Program-made: the position numbers and the translations under genes
In this document: positions 28,916 through 39,086 of the stretch, in pieces
Layout of the letters: every line of letters starts with the position of its first letter
How positions within the stretch are numbered: position 1 is the first letter of the stretch
Notes under the pieces: model-generated
What the model was told of the DNA's origin: nothing
Seen by the model: the letters and a program-made list of their open reading frames with translations, nothing else
The model's database searches: none
Origin: Prescottella sp. R16
Lineage (GTDB): Bacteria > Actinomycetota > Actinomycetes > Mycobacteriales > Mycobacteriaceae
Direction of reading: 5' to 3'
Length of the DNA: 64,000 bases
Assembly: GCF_030656875.1 (NCBI RefSeq)
Contig: NZ_CP130943.1
Location: forward strand, 2,914,001-2,978,000

Positions 28916-30811
28916 TCAGCCGATCCGCTCCATCACGATGGTCGGACCGTCCATCGGGGAAATCTCCTCGGCCGCCGGTTCCTGCCGGCGCCGCCACCAG
29001 ATGGTGCAGGCCACCGCGACGACGACGAGCGCCGCGAGCGCCGCGACCGCGGTCCAGAAGCGCGGTCCGTAGTACCCGACCAGCACCATCCGCAGCGAGT
29101 TACGCGCCCACGTCAACGGCATCAACGCGTGCAGCCACTGCACCGGCGCGGGCATCTGCTCGATCGGATAGACCGCACCGAACGCGAAGATCTGGATCAT
29201 CAACGCGCCCAACGCGACAAAGGTGCCGTTCACGGCCCCGAAGACGACGGTGAAGAGCCGCCCCGACGCCACTGCGGCCGCACCGACCAGGATCATGACG
29301 GCGGTCATGGCGAGCACGCTCGGCGGATTCGCGTCCGCGACGACGAGCGAGACCGTCGACGCCACGAGGGCCGCGACGAACGTGACCGTCGCGGGAATCC
29401 GGTACCGGCGCAATCCTTCCCGGATCACGCTCTCGTGTACGCGCTGCGGGCGTCCCCGCCGCGGGCGGACGACGAACCAGGTCAGGATGCCGCACAGGAA
29501 CAACAGCACCGACATCACGGCCGGCACCGCGCCCGGCCCGAACCCGGCGGCCGGGTACGCGTACGTCTCCTGGACGGCCACCGGTGCCGCCAGCAGCCCC
29601 GCCGTGGTGGCGCGCTGCTCGTCGGTGAACTGCGGCACCTGCGCGGCCCCGTCCGTCAGACCGGTCGCGAGTTCGTTGCTGCCACTGTCGAGTTGGGTCA
29701 TACCGGTCGACAGCTGCCCCAGCCCCTCTTCCAACTGGAGGCCACCGGTGTTCAGTTGCCCGAGACCCGACGACAGCTCGTTCGCGCCGGTACCGAGCTG
29801 GTGGGCGCCCGACGACAGCTCGCCCAGCCCGGTGTTCAGTTCGGCCGCGCCGGCCGCCGCGGCGAGCAGGCCACCACGGTAGTCCGCGGCCGGGTCGGTG
29901 AGCTGACGCGCGAGTTCGCGGGCCCCGTCCCGCAGCTCGGCCAGCTGGGATCCGATGTCGCCCTGCTCTCCGAGAAGGTCGAGCACCGGACCGGTGACCA
30001 TGTCGACGACCTCGCTGATCTGCTTCGCACCGGCACCCAGCTCGTCGGTGCCACCCACCAGCTGGTTCAGGCCGGTACTCAGTTCACCCGACCCGGCCGC
30101 GGCCTGATCGGCGCCCGCTGCGAGCTCACCGGCACCGGCCGCGAGTTCCCGCCCACCCTGGTTCGCCTCGCCGAGCCCCGCCGACAGTTCCTTGCTGCCC
30201 GCGTAGAGTTCGTCGGTGCCGGCCAGGGCCTCCTTCGTACCCGCCGAGAGCTGCCGGGCACCGGCCGCGGCCTCACCGAAACCCTTACCGAGGTCACCGA
30301 GACCGATGAGCACCTGGTCCACCGATTGCTCGCCGATCGACTCCGACACCGCCGAGCGCACCTGCGCGACGACGCTCTCCCCGACCGGTGTCGCCACGAG
30401 GCTGTTGTAGTCGTTGTAGACCACGTCGAGCTGTGCCTTGCGTCCGGTCCCACCGGCGGCGCTCGCGACGTCCGCGCTGAACGTCTCCGGGATCACGACG
30501 GAGAAGTAGTACCTGCCGTCGTCGACACCGTCCCGGGCCTGCTGGGCCGTCACGACCTTCCAGTCGACGTCACCGCTGTCGACGAGCGCGGCCACCACGT
30601 CGTCGCCCGCGACGATCCGGGTCCCGTCGACGTCGGCGCCCGTGTCCGCGTTGACGATCGCGACCGGCAACCGGTTCACGGTGTCACCCGGATTCCACAA
30701 CGCCCACATGTAGAAGCCGGCGATCGCGAGTGGCGCGATGACGAGCAGCGCCAGGATCGTACGGACGATGTGGGCACGACGCGCATCGGTCGGGGGCACG
30801 GTTGGGAACAC
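28916..30811 (-). CDS. YhgE/Pip-domain membrane protein with repeat-rich extracellular domain
   Basis: This protein of about 631 residues has an N-terminal membrane helix (ILALLVIAPLAIAGFYMWAL), an extracellular YhgE/Pip domain (VAIVNADTG...ARDGVDDGRYYFSVVIPETFS), a long series of short repeats built on LxxGxxELxxGxxQL from about residue 180 to 420, then five C-terminal membrane helices of ABC-2 permease type. Related proteins are phage-infection proteins and ESX or exporter-associated membrane proteins of unknown substrate. GTG at 30811 starts just before the first helix. A frame reaching 30877 adds 22 residues. It is divergent from the sirtuin gene across two inverted repeats. Confidence 0.85.
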   Translation of the reverse strand: MFPTVPPTDARRAHIVRTILALLVIAPLAIAGFYMWALWNPGDTVNRLPVAIVNADTGADVDGTRIVAGDDVVAALVDSGDVDWKVVTAQQARDGVDDGRYYFSVVIPETFSADVASAAGGTGRKAQLDVVYNDYNSLVATPVGESVVAQVRSAVSESIGEQSVDQVLIGLGDLGKGFGEAAAGARQLSAGTKEALAGTDELYAGSKELSAGLGEANQGGRELAAGAGELAAGADQAAAGSGELSTGLNQLVGGTDELGAGAKQISEVVDMVTGPVLDLLGEQGDIGSQLAELRDGARELARQLTDPAADYRGGLLAAAAGAAELNTGLGELSSGAHQLGTGANELSSGLGQLNTGGLQLEEGLGQLSTGMTQLDSGSNELATGLTDGAAQVPQFTDEQRATTAGLLAAPVAVQETYAYPAAGFGPGAVPAVMSVLLFLCGILTWFVVRPRRGRPQRVHESVIREGLRRYRIPATVTFVAALVASTVSLVVADANPPSVLAMTAVMILVGAAAVASGRLFTVVFGAVNGTFVALGALMIQIFAFGAVYPIEQMPAPVQWLHALMPLTWARNSLRMVLVGYYGPRFWTAVAALAALVVVAVACTIWWRRRQEPAAEEISPMDGPTIVMERIG

Positions 30812-30853
30812 CAGGCACGCTCTCTTGTCGGGGCGGGAGCACGGACGAAACTC

Positions 30854-30906
30854 TGGACGGATGTCCAATTTGCTCACGATAGAGATCCGCGGTCACGCCC
30901 GTGACC
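30854..30906. promoter_or_regulatory. Two short inverted repeats in the YhgE/sirtuin divergent region
   Basis: TGGAC-GGAT-GTCCA (30854-30867) and GGTCAC-GCCC-GTGACC (30891-30906) lie between the two divergent genes. Their half-site size suits a TetR- or GntR-type regulator. No regulator gene is adjacent, and I do not recognise either motif. Confidence 0.3.
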
Positions 30907-30944
30907 GTTTTCGGGCAGATCGACGTCCGCCTACCCTGGACATC

Positions 30945-31811
30945 GTGATCGACCAGATGCTCGACCTGCTCGACGGACGCCGCGTCTGCGTCCTGACCGG
31001 TGCGGGAGTCTCCACCGACTCCGGGATCCCCGACTACCGCGGCCCCGATTCCCCACCCCGTAATCCGATGACCTACCAGCAGTTCGTGGGCGATGCCGCG
31101 TTCCGCCGCCACTACTGGGCCCGCAACCACCTCGGCTGGCGGTTCATGGACGCCGCCCGCCCCAATCTCGGGCACCGGGCCCTGGCCCGGCTCGAGCGGG
31201 CCGGCGTCGTACACGGTGTGATCACCCAGAACGTGGACCTGCTGCACACCAAGGCCGGCAGCCGCCGCGTCGTCGACCTGCACGGCAGTTACGCCCAGGT
31301 CCGCTGTCTGGTCTGCGACCACCGGATCTCCCGCTGGACACTCGCCGATCGGCTCGACGCCGCCAACCCCGGTTTCGCCGACACGGTCGCCGCGGCCACC
31401 GGGGTGGAGATCGCGCCGGATGCGGACGCGGTCGTCGAATCCACCGACCATTTCCGGGTCGTCGACTGCGACCGCTGCGGCGGCACGCTCAAACCCGACA
31501 TCGTCTACTTCGGCGAATCGGTCCCGAAACCTCGTGTCGCGGAAGCGTTCTCGATGGTCGACGCCGCCGACGCCCTCCTGGTCGCGGGCTCGTCACTGAC
31601 GGTGATGTCGGGACTGCGGTTCGTTCGCCGCGCCGCCCGCGCCGGCACACCCGTCGTCATCGTCAACCGGGGCGCCACCCGCGGCGACGAGTTCGCCTCG
31701 ATCAAGCTCGAACTGGGCTGTTCCGAAGTCCTGGACGCCTACAGTGCCACCAAATCGTCCGCGTGCACGACGGGACGATGCATGTCGGCGGGCAACTCCG
31801 TCGTGGAGTGA
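30945..31811 (+). CDS. NAD-dependent protein deacylase (sirtuin)
   Basis: This 288-aa sirtuin removes acyl groups from lysines using [18 protein letters not shown] (residues 19-33) binds [15 protein letters not shown] follows, the catalytic His113 is in DLHGSY, and four Cys of the zinc site are in CLVCD and CDRCG. GTG at 30945 is supported by a -10 TACCCT (30932-30937) ending 7 nt upstream, so the mRNA is probably leaderless. The normal fold ends near the SEVLDAYSA segment. The last about 25 residues run into the convergent proB gene, overlapping its coding end by 73 nt. Confidence 0.9.
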   Translation: MIDQMLDLLDGRRVCVLTGAGVSTDSGIPDYRGPDSPPRNPMTYQQFVGDAAFRRHYWARNHLGWRFMDAARPNLGHRALARLERAGVVHGVITQNVDLLHTKAGSRRVVDLHGSYAQVRCLVCDHRISRWTLADRLDAANPGFADTVAAATGVEIAPDADAVVESTDHFRVVDCDRCGGTLKPDIVYFGESVPKPRVAEAFSMVDAADALLVAGSSLTVMSGLRFVRRAARAGTPVVIVNRGATRGDEFASIKLELGCSEVLDAYSATKSSACTTGRCMSAGNSVVE

Positions 31812-32839
31812 CCGAGCATGTCCTCGATCTCGGCCGAGTCGTAGGCGACGACACCGCGGGCGACGGGCATCTCGTCGGGGCCGACGAGTGAGACGACGTC
31901 GCCGCCGTGGAACCGTCCGGACACCGCGGTGACCCCGGCCGGCAGCAGGGACCGCCGTCGCTCGACGACGGCCCGCACGGCACCGTCGTCGAGGTGGATC
32001 GCGCCCTGGGTGTCGGCGGCGTGCCGCACCCAGAACTTGCGGGCGGACATCCGGTGCGGTCGGGCCGCGAACACCGTGCCCGACTCGGCGGTGGTCAGGG
32101 CTGTCGCCGCATCGGATGCAGCGGTGAGCAGCACCGGCACCCCCGAGTCGGCGGCGAGGCGGGCCGCGGACAGCTTGGACGCCATCCCGCCCGTTCCGAG
32201 CGCACCGCCGGAGCCGGCGACCACCCCGTCGAGATCCTCGGGGCTGTTGACCTCCGGGATCAGGGTGGCCGCGCCCTTGCGCGGGTCACCGTCGTACAGT
32301 CCGTCGACGTCCGACAACAGCACCAGCGCATCCGCGCCCACGAGGTGCGCGACGAGCGCGGCGAGCCGATCGTTGTCACCGAACCGCAGTTCCGTCGTGG
32401 CGACGGTGTCGTTCTCGTTGACGATCGCGACCGCGTGCAGTGCCCGCAGCCGGTCCAGGGTGCGCTGCGCGTTGCGGTGCTGGGTGCGCCGGGCGATGTC
32501 GTCGGCGGTGAGCAGCACCTGCCCGACGGTGCGCCCGTATCGCGCGAACGACGTCCCCCACGCGTGCGCCAACGCCAACTGCCCCACACTCGCCGCCGCC
32601 TGCTTCGTCGCGAGATCCCGTGGGCGACGGGTCAACCCGAGTGGTGCGAGTCCCGCACCGACCGCACCCGACGACACGACGACGACGTCGGAACCGGCCC
32701 GCATCCGCGCCTCGAGCGCATCCGCGAGCACGTTCAACCGTCCGACGTCGAGTCCCCCGACGAGGCTCGTGAGTGCCGACGATCCGATCTTGACGACGAT
32801 GCTGCGCGCCGACGCGACGGCGGCTCTGGTGTCGCTCAC
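31739..32839 (-). CDS. proB: Glutamate 5-kinase
   Basis: ProB phosphorylates glutamate as the first step of proline synthesis and is normally inhibited by proline. The 366-aa protein has the amino-acid kinase domain ([47 protein letters not shown]) and a C-terminal PUA domain ([12 protein letters not shown]). GTG at 32839 overlaps the obg stop (GTGA), fixing the start and coupling translation. The end overlaps the sirtuin gene on the other strand. It corresponds to Rv2439c. Confidence 0.95.
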   Translation of the reverse strand: MSDTRAAVASARSIVVKIGSSALTSLVGGLDVGRLNVLADALEARMRAGSDVVVVSSGAVGAGLAPLGLTRRPRDLATKQAAASVGQLALAHAWGTSFARYGRTVGQVLLTADDIARRTQHRNAQRTLDRLRALHAVAIVNENDTVATTELRFGDNDRLAALVAHLVGADALVLLSDVDGLYDGDPRKGAATLIPEVNSPEDLDGVVAGSGGALGTGGMASKLSAARLAADSGVPVLLTAASDAATALTTAESGTVFAARPHRMSARKFWVRHAADTQGAIHLDDGAVRAVVERRRSLLPAGVTAVSGRFHGGDVVSLVGPDEMPVARGVVAYDSAEIEDMLGHSTTELPADMHRPVVHADDLVAL

Positions 32840-34296
32840 TTGTTCTCGGGGTCCTCGCTGTCGAGTCCGCGCCGCACCCGCCGGGCGTGCTTGCGTTCGG
32901 AGGCACCGATCCGGTCCACCTGGTCGAGGCGGGCGTCGGTGCCGCGGCCGGTGCGGACGATGTCGACGCCCGCCGCGGTCTGCGGTTCCCACTCGAATCC
33001 GACGTCACCGATCGTGACGAACGCACCGGGTTCGGCGCCCTGCTTGACGAGTTCGTTCTCGACACCGAGCCGGGCGAGCCGGTCCGCGAGATAGCCGACG
33101 GCCTCGTCGTTGTCGAACGCGGTCTGCCGTACCCAGCGCTCCGGCTGTACACCGCGGACGATGAAACCACCCGGGTTGTCCGGGTCGGCGATGACGTCGA
33201 ATCCGGTCTCCTTGGCTGCGATCGGACGGATCACCTGTCGCTTCGGGGCGGCCGGCGGATGGGCCTCACGGTAGTCGGCAACCATCTTCGCGAGCGCGAA
33301 CGTCAAGGGTCGCAGACCGTCCCGGCTCACCGCCGAGATCGTGAACACGGGCCAGCCGCGCGCCTCGAAGTCGGGGGTGACCATCTCGGCCAGTTCCGCG
33401 GCCTCGGGCACGTCGGCCTTGTTGAGGATCACGATGCGCGGCCGGTCCGCGAGCTCACCCAGGCTCGCATCGCCCTCGAGCGCCGGCTGGTAGGCGGCCA
33501 GTTCCGCCTCGAGCGCGTCGACGTCGGAGATCGGGTCGCGTCTGGGCTCGAGCGTCGCGCAGTCGACGACGTGCGCGAGCACCGCACACCGTTCGAGGTG
33601 CCGCAGGAAGTCGAGGCCGAGACCACGGCCCTTGCTGGCGCCGGGAATCAGCCCCGGCACGTCGGCGACGGTGAACGTGGTGTCGCCGCTCGACACCACA
33701 CCGAGGTTGGGCTGCAGGGTCGTGAACGGGTAGTCCCCGATCTTCGGCTTGGCGGCCGACAGCACCGACACCAGCGACGACTTGCCCGCGGACGGGAAGC
33801 CGACGAGACCGACATCGGCGACGGACTTGAGTTCGAGAACGACGTCGAGTTCCTCGCCGTCCTCGCCGAGCAACGCGAAACCGGGCGCCTTGCGGGCCCT
33901 CGATGCCAGCGACGCGTTCCCGAGGCCGCCCCGGCCGCCGCGGGCCGCGACGAACTGGGTGCCGATACCGACGAGGTCGGCGAGAACATTGCCCTGCTTG
34001 TCGAGGACGACGGTGCCGTCGGGCACCTTGAGGGTCAGGTCGGAGCCGTTGGCACCCTCCCGGTTGCCACCCATCCCCTGCGTTCCGTTCGTGGCCTTCG
34101 CCCGCGGATGGAAGTGGAAGTCGAGGAGCGTGTGCACGTTCCGGTCGACCTCGAGGACGACGTCCCCGCCCCGGCCACCGTTGCCGCCGTCCGGACCACC
34201 GAGTGGCTTGAACTTCTCGCGGTGGACGGAGGCGCAACCATTGCCGCCCTTACCGGCGCTGACGTGCAACACCACGCGGTCAATGAATCGGGACAT
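32836..34296 (-). CDS. obg: GTPase Obg
   Basis: This essential 486-aa GTPase is linked to 50S ribosome assembly and stress control. The Gly-rich Obg domain fills residues 1-158 ([32 protein letters not shown]). The G domain follows with [16 protein letters not shown] and NKAD, and an OCT domain ([16 protein letters not shown]) completes it. A basic tail of about 45 residues extends beyond the OCT domain. It lies downstream of rplU-rpmA, separated by a terminator, and upstream of proB, as in Rv2440c. Confidence 0.96.
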   Translation of the reverse strand: MSRFIDRVVLHVSAGKGGNGCASVHREKFKPLGGPDGGNGGRGGDVVLEVDRNVHTLLDFHFHPRAKATNGTQGMGGNREGANGSDLTLKVPDGTVVLDKQGNVLADLVGIGTQFVAARGGRGGLGNASLASRARKAPGFALLGEDGEELDVVLELKSVADVGLVGFPSAGKSSLVSVLSAAKPKIGDYPFTTLQPNLGVVSSGDTTFTVADVPGLIPGASKGRGLGLDFLRHLERCAVLAHVVDCATLEPRRDPISDVDALEAELAAYQPALEGDASLGELADRPRIVILNKADVPEAAELAEMVTPDFEARGWPVFTISAVSRDGLRPLTFALAKMVADYREAHPPAAPKRQVIRPIAAKETGFDVIADPDNPGGFIVRGVQPERWVRQTAFDNDEAVGYLADRLARLGVENELVKQGAEPGAFVTIGDVGFEWEPQTAAGVDIVRTGRGTDARLDQVDRIGASERKHARRVRRGLDSEDPENK

Positions 34297-34330
34297 GAGT
34301 GCCGAACCCTTCCTCAGCAGGATGAAACAA

Positions 34331-34377
34331 CAGTAGGGGCGGGCAAGGGTTCTGAAGACCCTGGCCCGCCCCTACTG
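34331..34377 (-). terminator. Terminator after rplU-rpmA
   Basis: A perfect 14-bp outer stem (34331-34344 with 34364-34377) and an inner AGGGT/ACCCT stem form a long hairpin between rpmA and obg. It would end or attenuate the ribosomal-protein transcript before obg. Confidence 0.8.
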
Positions 34378-34445
34378 GGAGATCGGAACGGAATCGTGTT
34401 CGTCAGCGCGAGGCGCTGTGAACGCGAACCGTAGTCGGCAGCAGA

Positions 34446-34709
34446 CTAGGCCTGTGCCGCGACCGGAACGATGTTCACGGTCTTGCGCCCGCGCTTGGTG
34501 CCGAACTCGACGGCGCCGGCAGCGAGAGCGAACAGGGTGTCGTCACCGCCACGGCCGACGTTGACGCCGGGGTGGAAGTGGGTGCCGCGCTGACGCACCA
34601 GGATCTCGCCGGCGTTGACGGCCTGGCCGCCGAAACGCTTGACGCCGAGTCGCTGTGCGTTCGAATCGCGACCGTTACGGGAGCTGGATGCACCCTTCTT
34701 ATGTGCCAT
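34446..34709 (-). CDS. rpmA: 50S ribosomal protein L27
   Basis: This 87-aa protein at the peptidyl-transferase centre begins [29 protein letters not shown], the invariant L27 N-terminus that reaches the tRNA ends. No cleavable N-terminal extension is present, unlike in Firmicutes. It lies 63 nt after rplU in the usual rplU-rpmA operon. Confidence 0.97.
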   Translation of the reverse strand: MAHKKGASSSRNGRDSNAQRLGVKRFGGQAVNAGEILVRQRGTHFHPGVNVGRGGDDTLFALAAGAVEFGTKRGRKTVNIVPVAAQA

Positions 34710-34772
34710 GACTAACCCTCCAGGTTCAGGAATCCACGAGTTCGCGGTGCACGGGGCGGGGCCCCGATGCGG

Positions 34773-35084
34773 TTACTTGATGCCGGTGACCTTGACGACC
34801 GTCAGCTTCTGACGGTGGCCCTGACGCTTGTGGTAGCCGGTCTTGTTCTTGAACTTGTGGATCCGGATCTTCGGGCCCTTGGTGTGCTCGACAACCTCGG
34901 CGGACACGGAGACCTTCGCCAGCTTGTCGGCGTCGGTGGTCAGCTCGGAACCATCGACCACGAGGACCGGAGCAAGCGAGACAGCAGCGCCGGGCTCACC
35001 CTCGATCTTCTCGACCTTGACGAGGTCACCAACAGCGACCTTGTACTGCTTTCCGCCGGTCTTGACGATCGCGTACGTTGCCAT
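34773..35084 (-). CDS. rplU: 50S ribosomal protein L21
   Basis: This 103-aa 23S rRNA-binding protein opens [29 protein letters not shown] and has the C-terminal [19 protein letters not shown] signature. It is first in the rplU-rpmA operon, behind a leader of about 150 nt from the promoter at 35243-35272. Confidence 0.97.
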   Translation of the reverse strand: MATYAIVKTGGKQYKVAVGDLVKVEKIEGEPGAAVSLAPVLVVDGSELTTDADKLAKVSVSAEVVEHTKGPKIRIHKFKNKTGYHKRQGHRQKLTVVKVTGIK

Positions 35085-35242
35085 CGGACGGCTACCCCTT
35101 GCTACTTCGAACGTGCTCGCGCCGCTGCCGTGAGGCTTTCAGTGCTGCGCGACTGGTCTGGTGTGGCTACTACCCCATGCCCGCCCGTGGTAGGCCCTCG
35201 ATCGGGCGCAGCAGAGCGGTATCGCCGGGTAGCGACCGGTCA

Positions 35243-35272
35243 AGATTACGGGACGCGGACCACCATGGTCAA
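35243..35272 (-). promoter_or_regulatory. rplU-rpmA promoter
   Basis: Read on the minus strand, TTGACC (35267-35272), an 18-nt spacer and TAATCT (35243-35248) make a good housekeeping promoter. The start should be near 35236, giving a leader of about 150 nt that may hold autoregulatory structure. No known ribosomal leader motif was recognised. Confidence 0.6.
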
Positions 35273-35352
35273 ACCGAGGTGACCGCCGATCCCGCTGCGA
35301 CGGTTCGCCGCCTCCGTGGGAGCACGAGGACGACGAACCGTCGCGATGCCTG

Positions 35353-38300
35353 TCAGGCCTCGGTGTCCACCGGAGGCCCTGCCGGGCGGGCCGCGGCGCG
35401 ACGACGCCGGGGGCGCCGCGACACGGCGGGTTCACCGTCACCCGCCGCCGTTTCCGGCCCGGTGGCCGGCGCCGGGGCCGCCTCCGCGGCCGGTGCGGAC
35501 TCCGTCACGGGAGCCGCCTCCGGTTCCGGGGACGGGGTGGGGATCACGAACACGGTTCCCGCATCCGACTTCTCCCCGGACTCCGCCGTCGGCGCCGCTG
35601 CCGCCCGGGACACCCGGCGGCTGCGCCGCCGGGCCCGCGGTGCCGGCGCGGCGTCGGCCGCTGGTGCCGAGACGACCTCGGGTTCGCGTTCCGGTTCGAG
35701 AGCGGGCTCCGGCTCGCGCTCGGATTCGGCGACGATCGGCGCCACCACCTGCGCAGCGATCGGCTCGGTCGACACCGGCTCCGCCGTGTCGGCCTGCTCG
35801 GCGTGTTCGGCGTGTTCGGGGTCGTGGTGCGAGGCCATCGCGAGCGCCACCGGGTGCGCACGCTTGACCGTGGCGTCCACGGCGGCTTCCTCCACCGTCG
35901 GATGCGGGTGCGACTCGGTCACCTCGGCGGGTGCCGCCGCGGCAGCACGATCCTTGCCGCGCTTGCGGCGGCCACCGGACTCCTTCGACTGCCCACGGCC
36001 GTCGTCGCCCGACTTCACCTCGATCGGCTCGCTCTGCACGATGATGCCGCGACCGTGGCAGTGCTCACACGTGGTGGAGAACGCCTCGACCAGCCCGGTA
36101 CCGAGCTTCTTGCGTGTCATCTGGACCAGGCCCAGCGACGTCACCTCGGACACCTGATGCCGGGTGCGGTCCCGGCCGAGCGACTCGGTGAGACGCCGCA
36201 GCACCAGATCCCGGTTCGATTCGAGCACCATGTCGATGAAGTCGACGACGATCATGCCGCCGATGTCCCGCAGACGCATCTGCCGGACGATCTCCTCGGC
36301 CGCCTCGAGGTTGTTCCGGGTGACGGTCTCCTCGAGGTTGCCGCCGGCACCGGTGAACTTGCCGGTGTTGACGTCGATGACGGTCATCGCCTCGGTGCGG
36401 TCGATCACCAGCGTGCCGCCGGACGGCAGCCACACCTTGCGGTCGAGTGCCTTCGCGAGCTGCTCGTCGATGCGGTGCGTCTCGAACACGTCCGGGGTAC
36501 CCGGCGCGGAATCGTGCCGTTCGACACGCGGCAGCAGGTCCGGGGCGACCGCCCCGATGTAGCCCTCGACGGTGTTCCACGCCTTCTCGCCCTCGATGAC
36601 GAGCTTCGAGAAGTCCTCGTTGAACAGATCCCGGACGACCTTGACCAGAAGATCCGGTTCCTCGTACAGCGACTGCGGGGTGCCGGACTTGGCGGCCTGC
36701 GCCTTGTCCGCCTGCTCCTGGATGGTCGCCCACTGGGCCTGCAGCCGGGTGACGTCCCGCGACAGTTCCTCCTCGCTGACGCCCTCCGACGCAGTCCGGA
36801 TGATCACACCGGCGTCGGCCGGGACGATCTCCTTGAGGATCTCCTTGAGCCGCTTGCGCTCGGTGTCGGGCAGCTTGCGGCTGATGCCGGTGGACGTGCC
36901 GCCGGGCACGTACACCAGGAATCGGCCCGCGAGGCTGATCTGCGTGGTCAGGCGGGCACCCTTGTGCCCGACCGGATCCTTGCTGACCTGCACGACGACC
37001 TGGTCGCCGGGCTTGAGGGCCTGCTCGATCTTGCGTTCCCGGCCGCCGAGACCGGCCGCCTCCCAGTTGACCTCACCCGCGTACAGGACGCCGTTGCGTC
37101 CACGGCCGATGTCGATGAACGCGGCCTCCATGCTGGGCAGCACGTTCTGCACCCGTCCCAGGTACACGTTGCCGACCATCGACGAGGACGACGACCCGGT
37201 CACGAAGTGTTCGACGAGCACGCCGTCCTCGAGCACCGCGACCTGTGTCGACGCTGCCGGGTTGCTGCCGCCGGTTTTCTCCCGGACCACCATCACACGG
37301 TCCACCGACTCGCGGCGGGCCAGGAACTCCGACTCGCTCAGGATCGGCGGGCGACGGCGTCCCGCGTCGCGTCCGTCACGACGGCGCTGACGCTTGGCCT
37401 CGAGCCGCGTCGAGCCGCTGATGCCCTGCACCTCGTCCTTGACGCGGGCCTTGTTCCGCGGTTCGCGTTCGTGGACGACGGTGGTGACGCCGTCGTCCTC
37501 GGCGGTGTCGGCGGACTCCGCGCTGCCCTTGCGACGACGGCGACGACGGCGACGGCGACTGGTGCCCTCGCCCGACTCCTCCGTATCGCCGGACTCGGCG
37601 TCGGCTCCCTCGGTCGACTCGGCGTCGGTTCCCTCGGCGGATTCTTCCGACTCGGTCGTCTCCGTGCCCTCGGTGGACTCGGTGGCTCGAGTGTCCTCGA
37701 TGGTCTCGTCCGTGCCGGGCACGTCGGACTCGTCGGTCTCGGTACCGTCGGCGCCCTGTTCCCCGCGGCCCCGGCCCCGGCCCCGGCGGCCCCGGCGACG
37801 GCGACGCTGATGATCGCCCCCCTCGGACTCCGCAGTCTCCGTCTCGGCAGTCTCCGAGGACTCACCGGACTCGGTGGTCCCGGTGGAGTCCGTCGCCTCG
37901 GTCGCCTCGGCGCGGTCTGCAGCCTCGGCGGCCGGGGTCTCGACACCGGCCTCGGTCTGCTGTTCCTCGGTCTGCTGTTCCTCGGTCACCGCAGGCGCCG
38001 CTGCCCGGCGGCTGCGGCGACGTCGCGGCGTGGATTCGGCGGCCGGAGCCTCCGGGGTTTCCGGCTGCAGGAACAGCGGCGCCTGCACGGCAGGGGCGGC
38101 CGGCTGGATCTGCGGCTTGTGGCTCACGAGCTCGGCATCGGTGAACAGGCCGCCGGTCTCGGTCGCCTGTCCGGGTTCAGCGGCAGCCTCCGGCTCCGGC
38201 TGAGGCTCGGGCACGGACTCCGTGACAGCCTCCTCCGCCCGGGGAGCCTCCGCCTTGGGCGCGGCTTTCTTGCGGGTGCGCTTACGCGGCGCCGGCTTCT

Positions 38301-38634
38301 CGACCGGCTCGGCAGCCGCTTCTGGTTCCGGCTGAGCTTCCGGTTCCGGCTGAGCGGCGGGTTCCCGCTGCGCCTCGGGAGGTTGCTCCGAGGCCGGCGC
38401 GGACATGATCGCGTGAATGCGTTCGGCGAACTCACGCTGCAGGCTGGACTGCGCGCTGCGCAGCTCGGTGCCCAGCGCGGCAGCCTCGGCGAGGACCTGC
38501 TTACTGGTCACACCGAGCATCTTCGCCAGCGCATGGACACGAATCTTCTCGGGCAGCACCGGGGTGGTTCCGGTATCGGCCGACGCTTCCGCGGTCGGGT
38601 TCTGCACGTTCTCGGGCGGCGCTTGGTCGGCCAC
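35353..38634 (-). CDS. rne: Ribonuclease E/G family endoribonuclease
   Basis: This 1093-aa enzyme is the main mRNA-decay and rRNA-processing endonuclease. The catalytic core is central: an S1 domain (MVGNVYLGRVQNVLPSMEAAF), then the DNase-I-like domain with metal-binding Asp754 in TVIDVNTGKF and Asp798 in VVDFIDM, then the zinc link TCEHCHGRG. The N-terminal about 430 residues hold an IF2-N-like helix (RVHALAKMLGVTSKQV) and very acidic Glu/Thr/Ser stretches broken by Arg blocks. The C-terminal about 240 residues are Ala/Glu/Pro-rich with Arg blocks. Both arms are probably disordered scaffolds for RNA and partner proteins. GTG at 38634 has GAGGAG 6 nt before it. Confidence 0.95.
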   Translation of the reverse strand: MADQAPPENVQNPTAEASADTGTTPVLPEKIRVHALAKMLGVTSKQVLAEAAALGTELRSAQSSLQREFAERIHAIMSAPASEQPPEAQREPAAQPEPEAQPEPEAAAEPVEKPAPRKRTRKKAAPKAEAPRAEEAVTESVPEPQPEPEAAAEPGQATETGGLFTDAELVSHKPQIQPAAPAVQAPLFLQPETPEAPAAESTPRRRRSRRAAAPAVTEEQQTEEQQTEAGVETPAAEAADRAEATEATDSTGTTESGESSETAETETAESEGGDHQRRRRRGRRGRGRGRGEQGADGTETDESDVPGTDETIEDTRATESTEGTETTESEESAEGTDAESTEGADAESGDTEESGEGTSRRRRRRRRRKGSAESADTAEDDGVTTVVHEREPRNKARVKDEVQGISGSTRLEAKRQRRRDGRDAGRRRPPILSESEFLARRESVDRVMVVREKTGGSNPAASTQVAVLEDGVLVEHFVTGSSSSSMVGNVYLGRVQNVLPSMEAAFIDIGRGRNGVLYAGEVNWEAAGLGGRERKIEQALKPGDQVVVQVSKDPVGHKGARLTTQISLAGRFLVYVPGGTSTGISRKLPDTERKRLKEILKEIVPADAGVIIRTASEGVSEEELSRDVTRLQAQWATIQEQADKAQAAKSGTPQSLYEEPDLLVKVVRDLFNEDFSKLVIEGEKAWNTVEGYIGAVAPDLLPRVERHDSAPGTPDVFETHRIDEQLAKALDRKVWLPSGGTLVIDRTEAMTVIDVNTGKFTGAGGNLEETVTRNNLEAAEEIVRQMRLRDIGGMIVVDFIDMVLESNRDLVLRRLTESLGRDRTRHQVSEVTSLGLVQMTRKKLGTGLVEAFSTTCEHCHGRGIIVQSEPIEVKSGDDGRGQSKESGGRRKRGKDRAAAAAPAEVTESHPHPTVEEAAVDATVKRAHPVALAMASHHDPEHAEHAEQADTAEPVSTEPIAAQVVAPIVAESEREPEPALEPEREPEVVSAPAADAAPAPRARRRSRRVSRAAAAPTAESGEKSDAGTVFVIPTPSPEPEAAPVTESAPAAEAAPAPATGPETAAGDGEPAVSRRPRRRRAAARPAGPPVDTEA

Positions 38635-39037
38635 GTATTCTCCTCGAGCCCCCGGGCGCGTCCATCCGTCTGTCGATCGGGTGTGACGCGGCCGCGCGGG
38701 GGCGATGGTTGTGTACTCGCACCGGGGGTACGAGATTGTATGGTCTCGCTCCACGTGCTTCGCGGTGTCCGTTACTCACTGCGAAATCGCGCGGCGCCTG
38801 GCTGGATGGCGGCGATCCACGGCGCGGACGCCTGACCGTTCACGAGGCGAGCGCCTGATCATCCAGCGTGCCGGCCGGAGCAGGGGTTGCCTGCCGGTGG
38901 ACCGCGATGACGGGCTTCGCACCGTGGTGTCATCCGATCGGATCCGCGTGAAACGCAATTGCAGTCCGACCATCTCGAGTATCCCACATGAATGCCTCGT
39001 GTTCTCTCAGCGGCGCACCGTCGACGAACAAACGAAA
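38635..39037. promoter_or_regulatory. Region upstream of rne, about 400 nt without a gene
   Basis: No convincing gene is present. On the minus strand a TACAAT -10 hexamer at 38735-38740 is the best rne promoter, though no good -35 precedes it. It would give a leader of about 95 nt. RNase E genes are often controlled through their own leader, but no specific structure was identified. Confidence 0.45.
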
Positions 39038-39072
39038 GGACGCCCCCGGGCCCGCTGGGCCCGGGGGCGTCC
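39038..39072 (-). terminator. Terminator after ndk
   Basis: A perfect 16-bp stem (39038-39053 with 39057-39072) closes a 3-nt loop. On the minus strand it is followed by a T-rich stretch beginning TTTCGTTTG. It ends the valS-folC-DUF4233-ndk unit. Confidence 0.9.
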
Positions 39073-39086
39073 CGTACAACGTGGAA

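Noticed and set aside
28910..30904. Plus-strand open frame of 664 aa opposite the YhgE-like gene
   Set aside because: It mirrors the repeat structure of the real gene and lacks any start context or membrane pattern.
37500..37820. Possible tandem repeat or CRISPR-like array in the rne region
   Set aside because: The periodicity is codon-level low complexity (Glu/Thr/Ser and Arg runs) inside a continuous coding frame. There are no constant repeat and spacer units.
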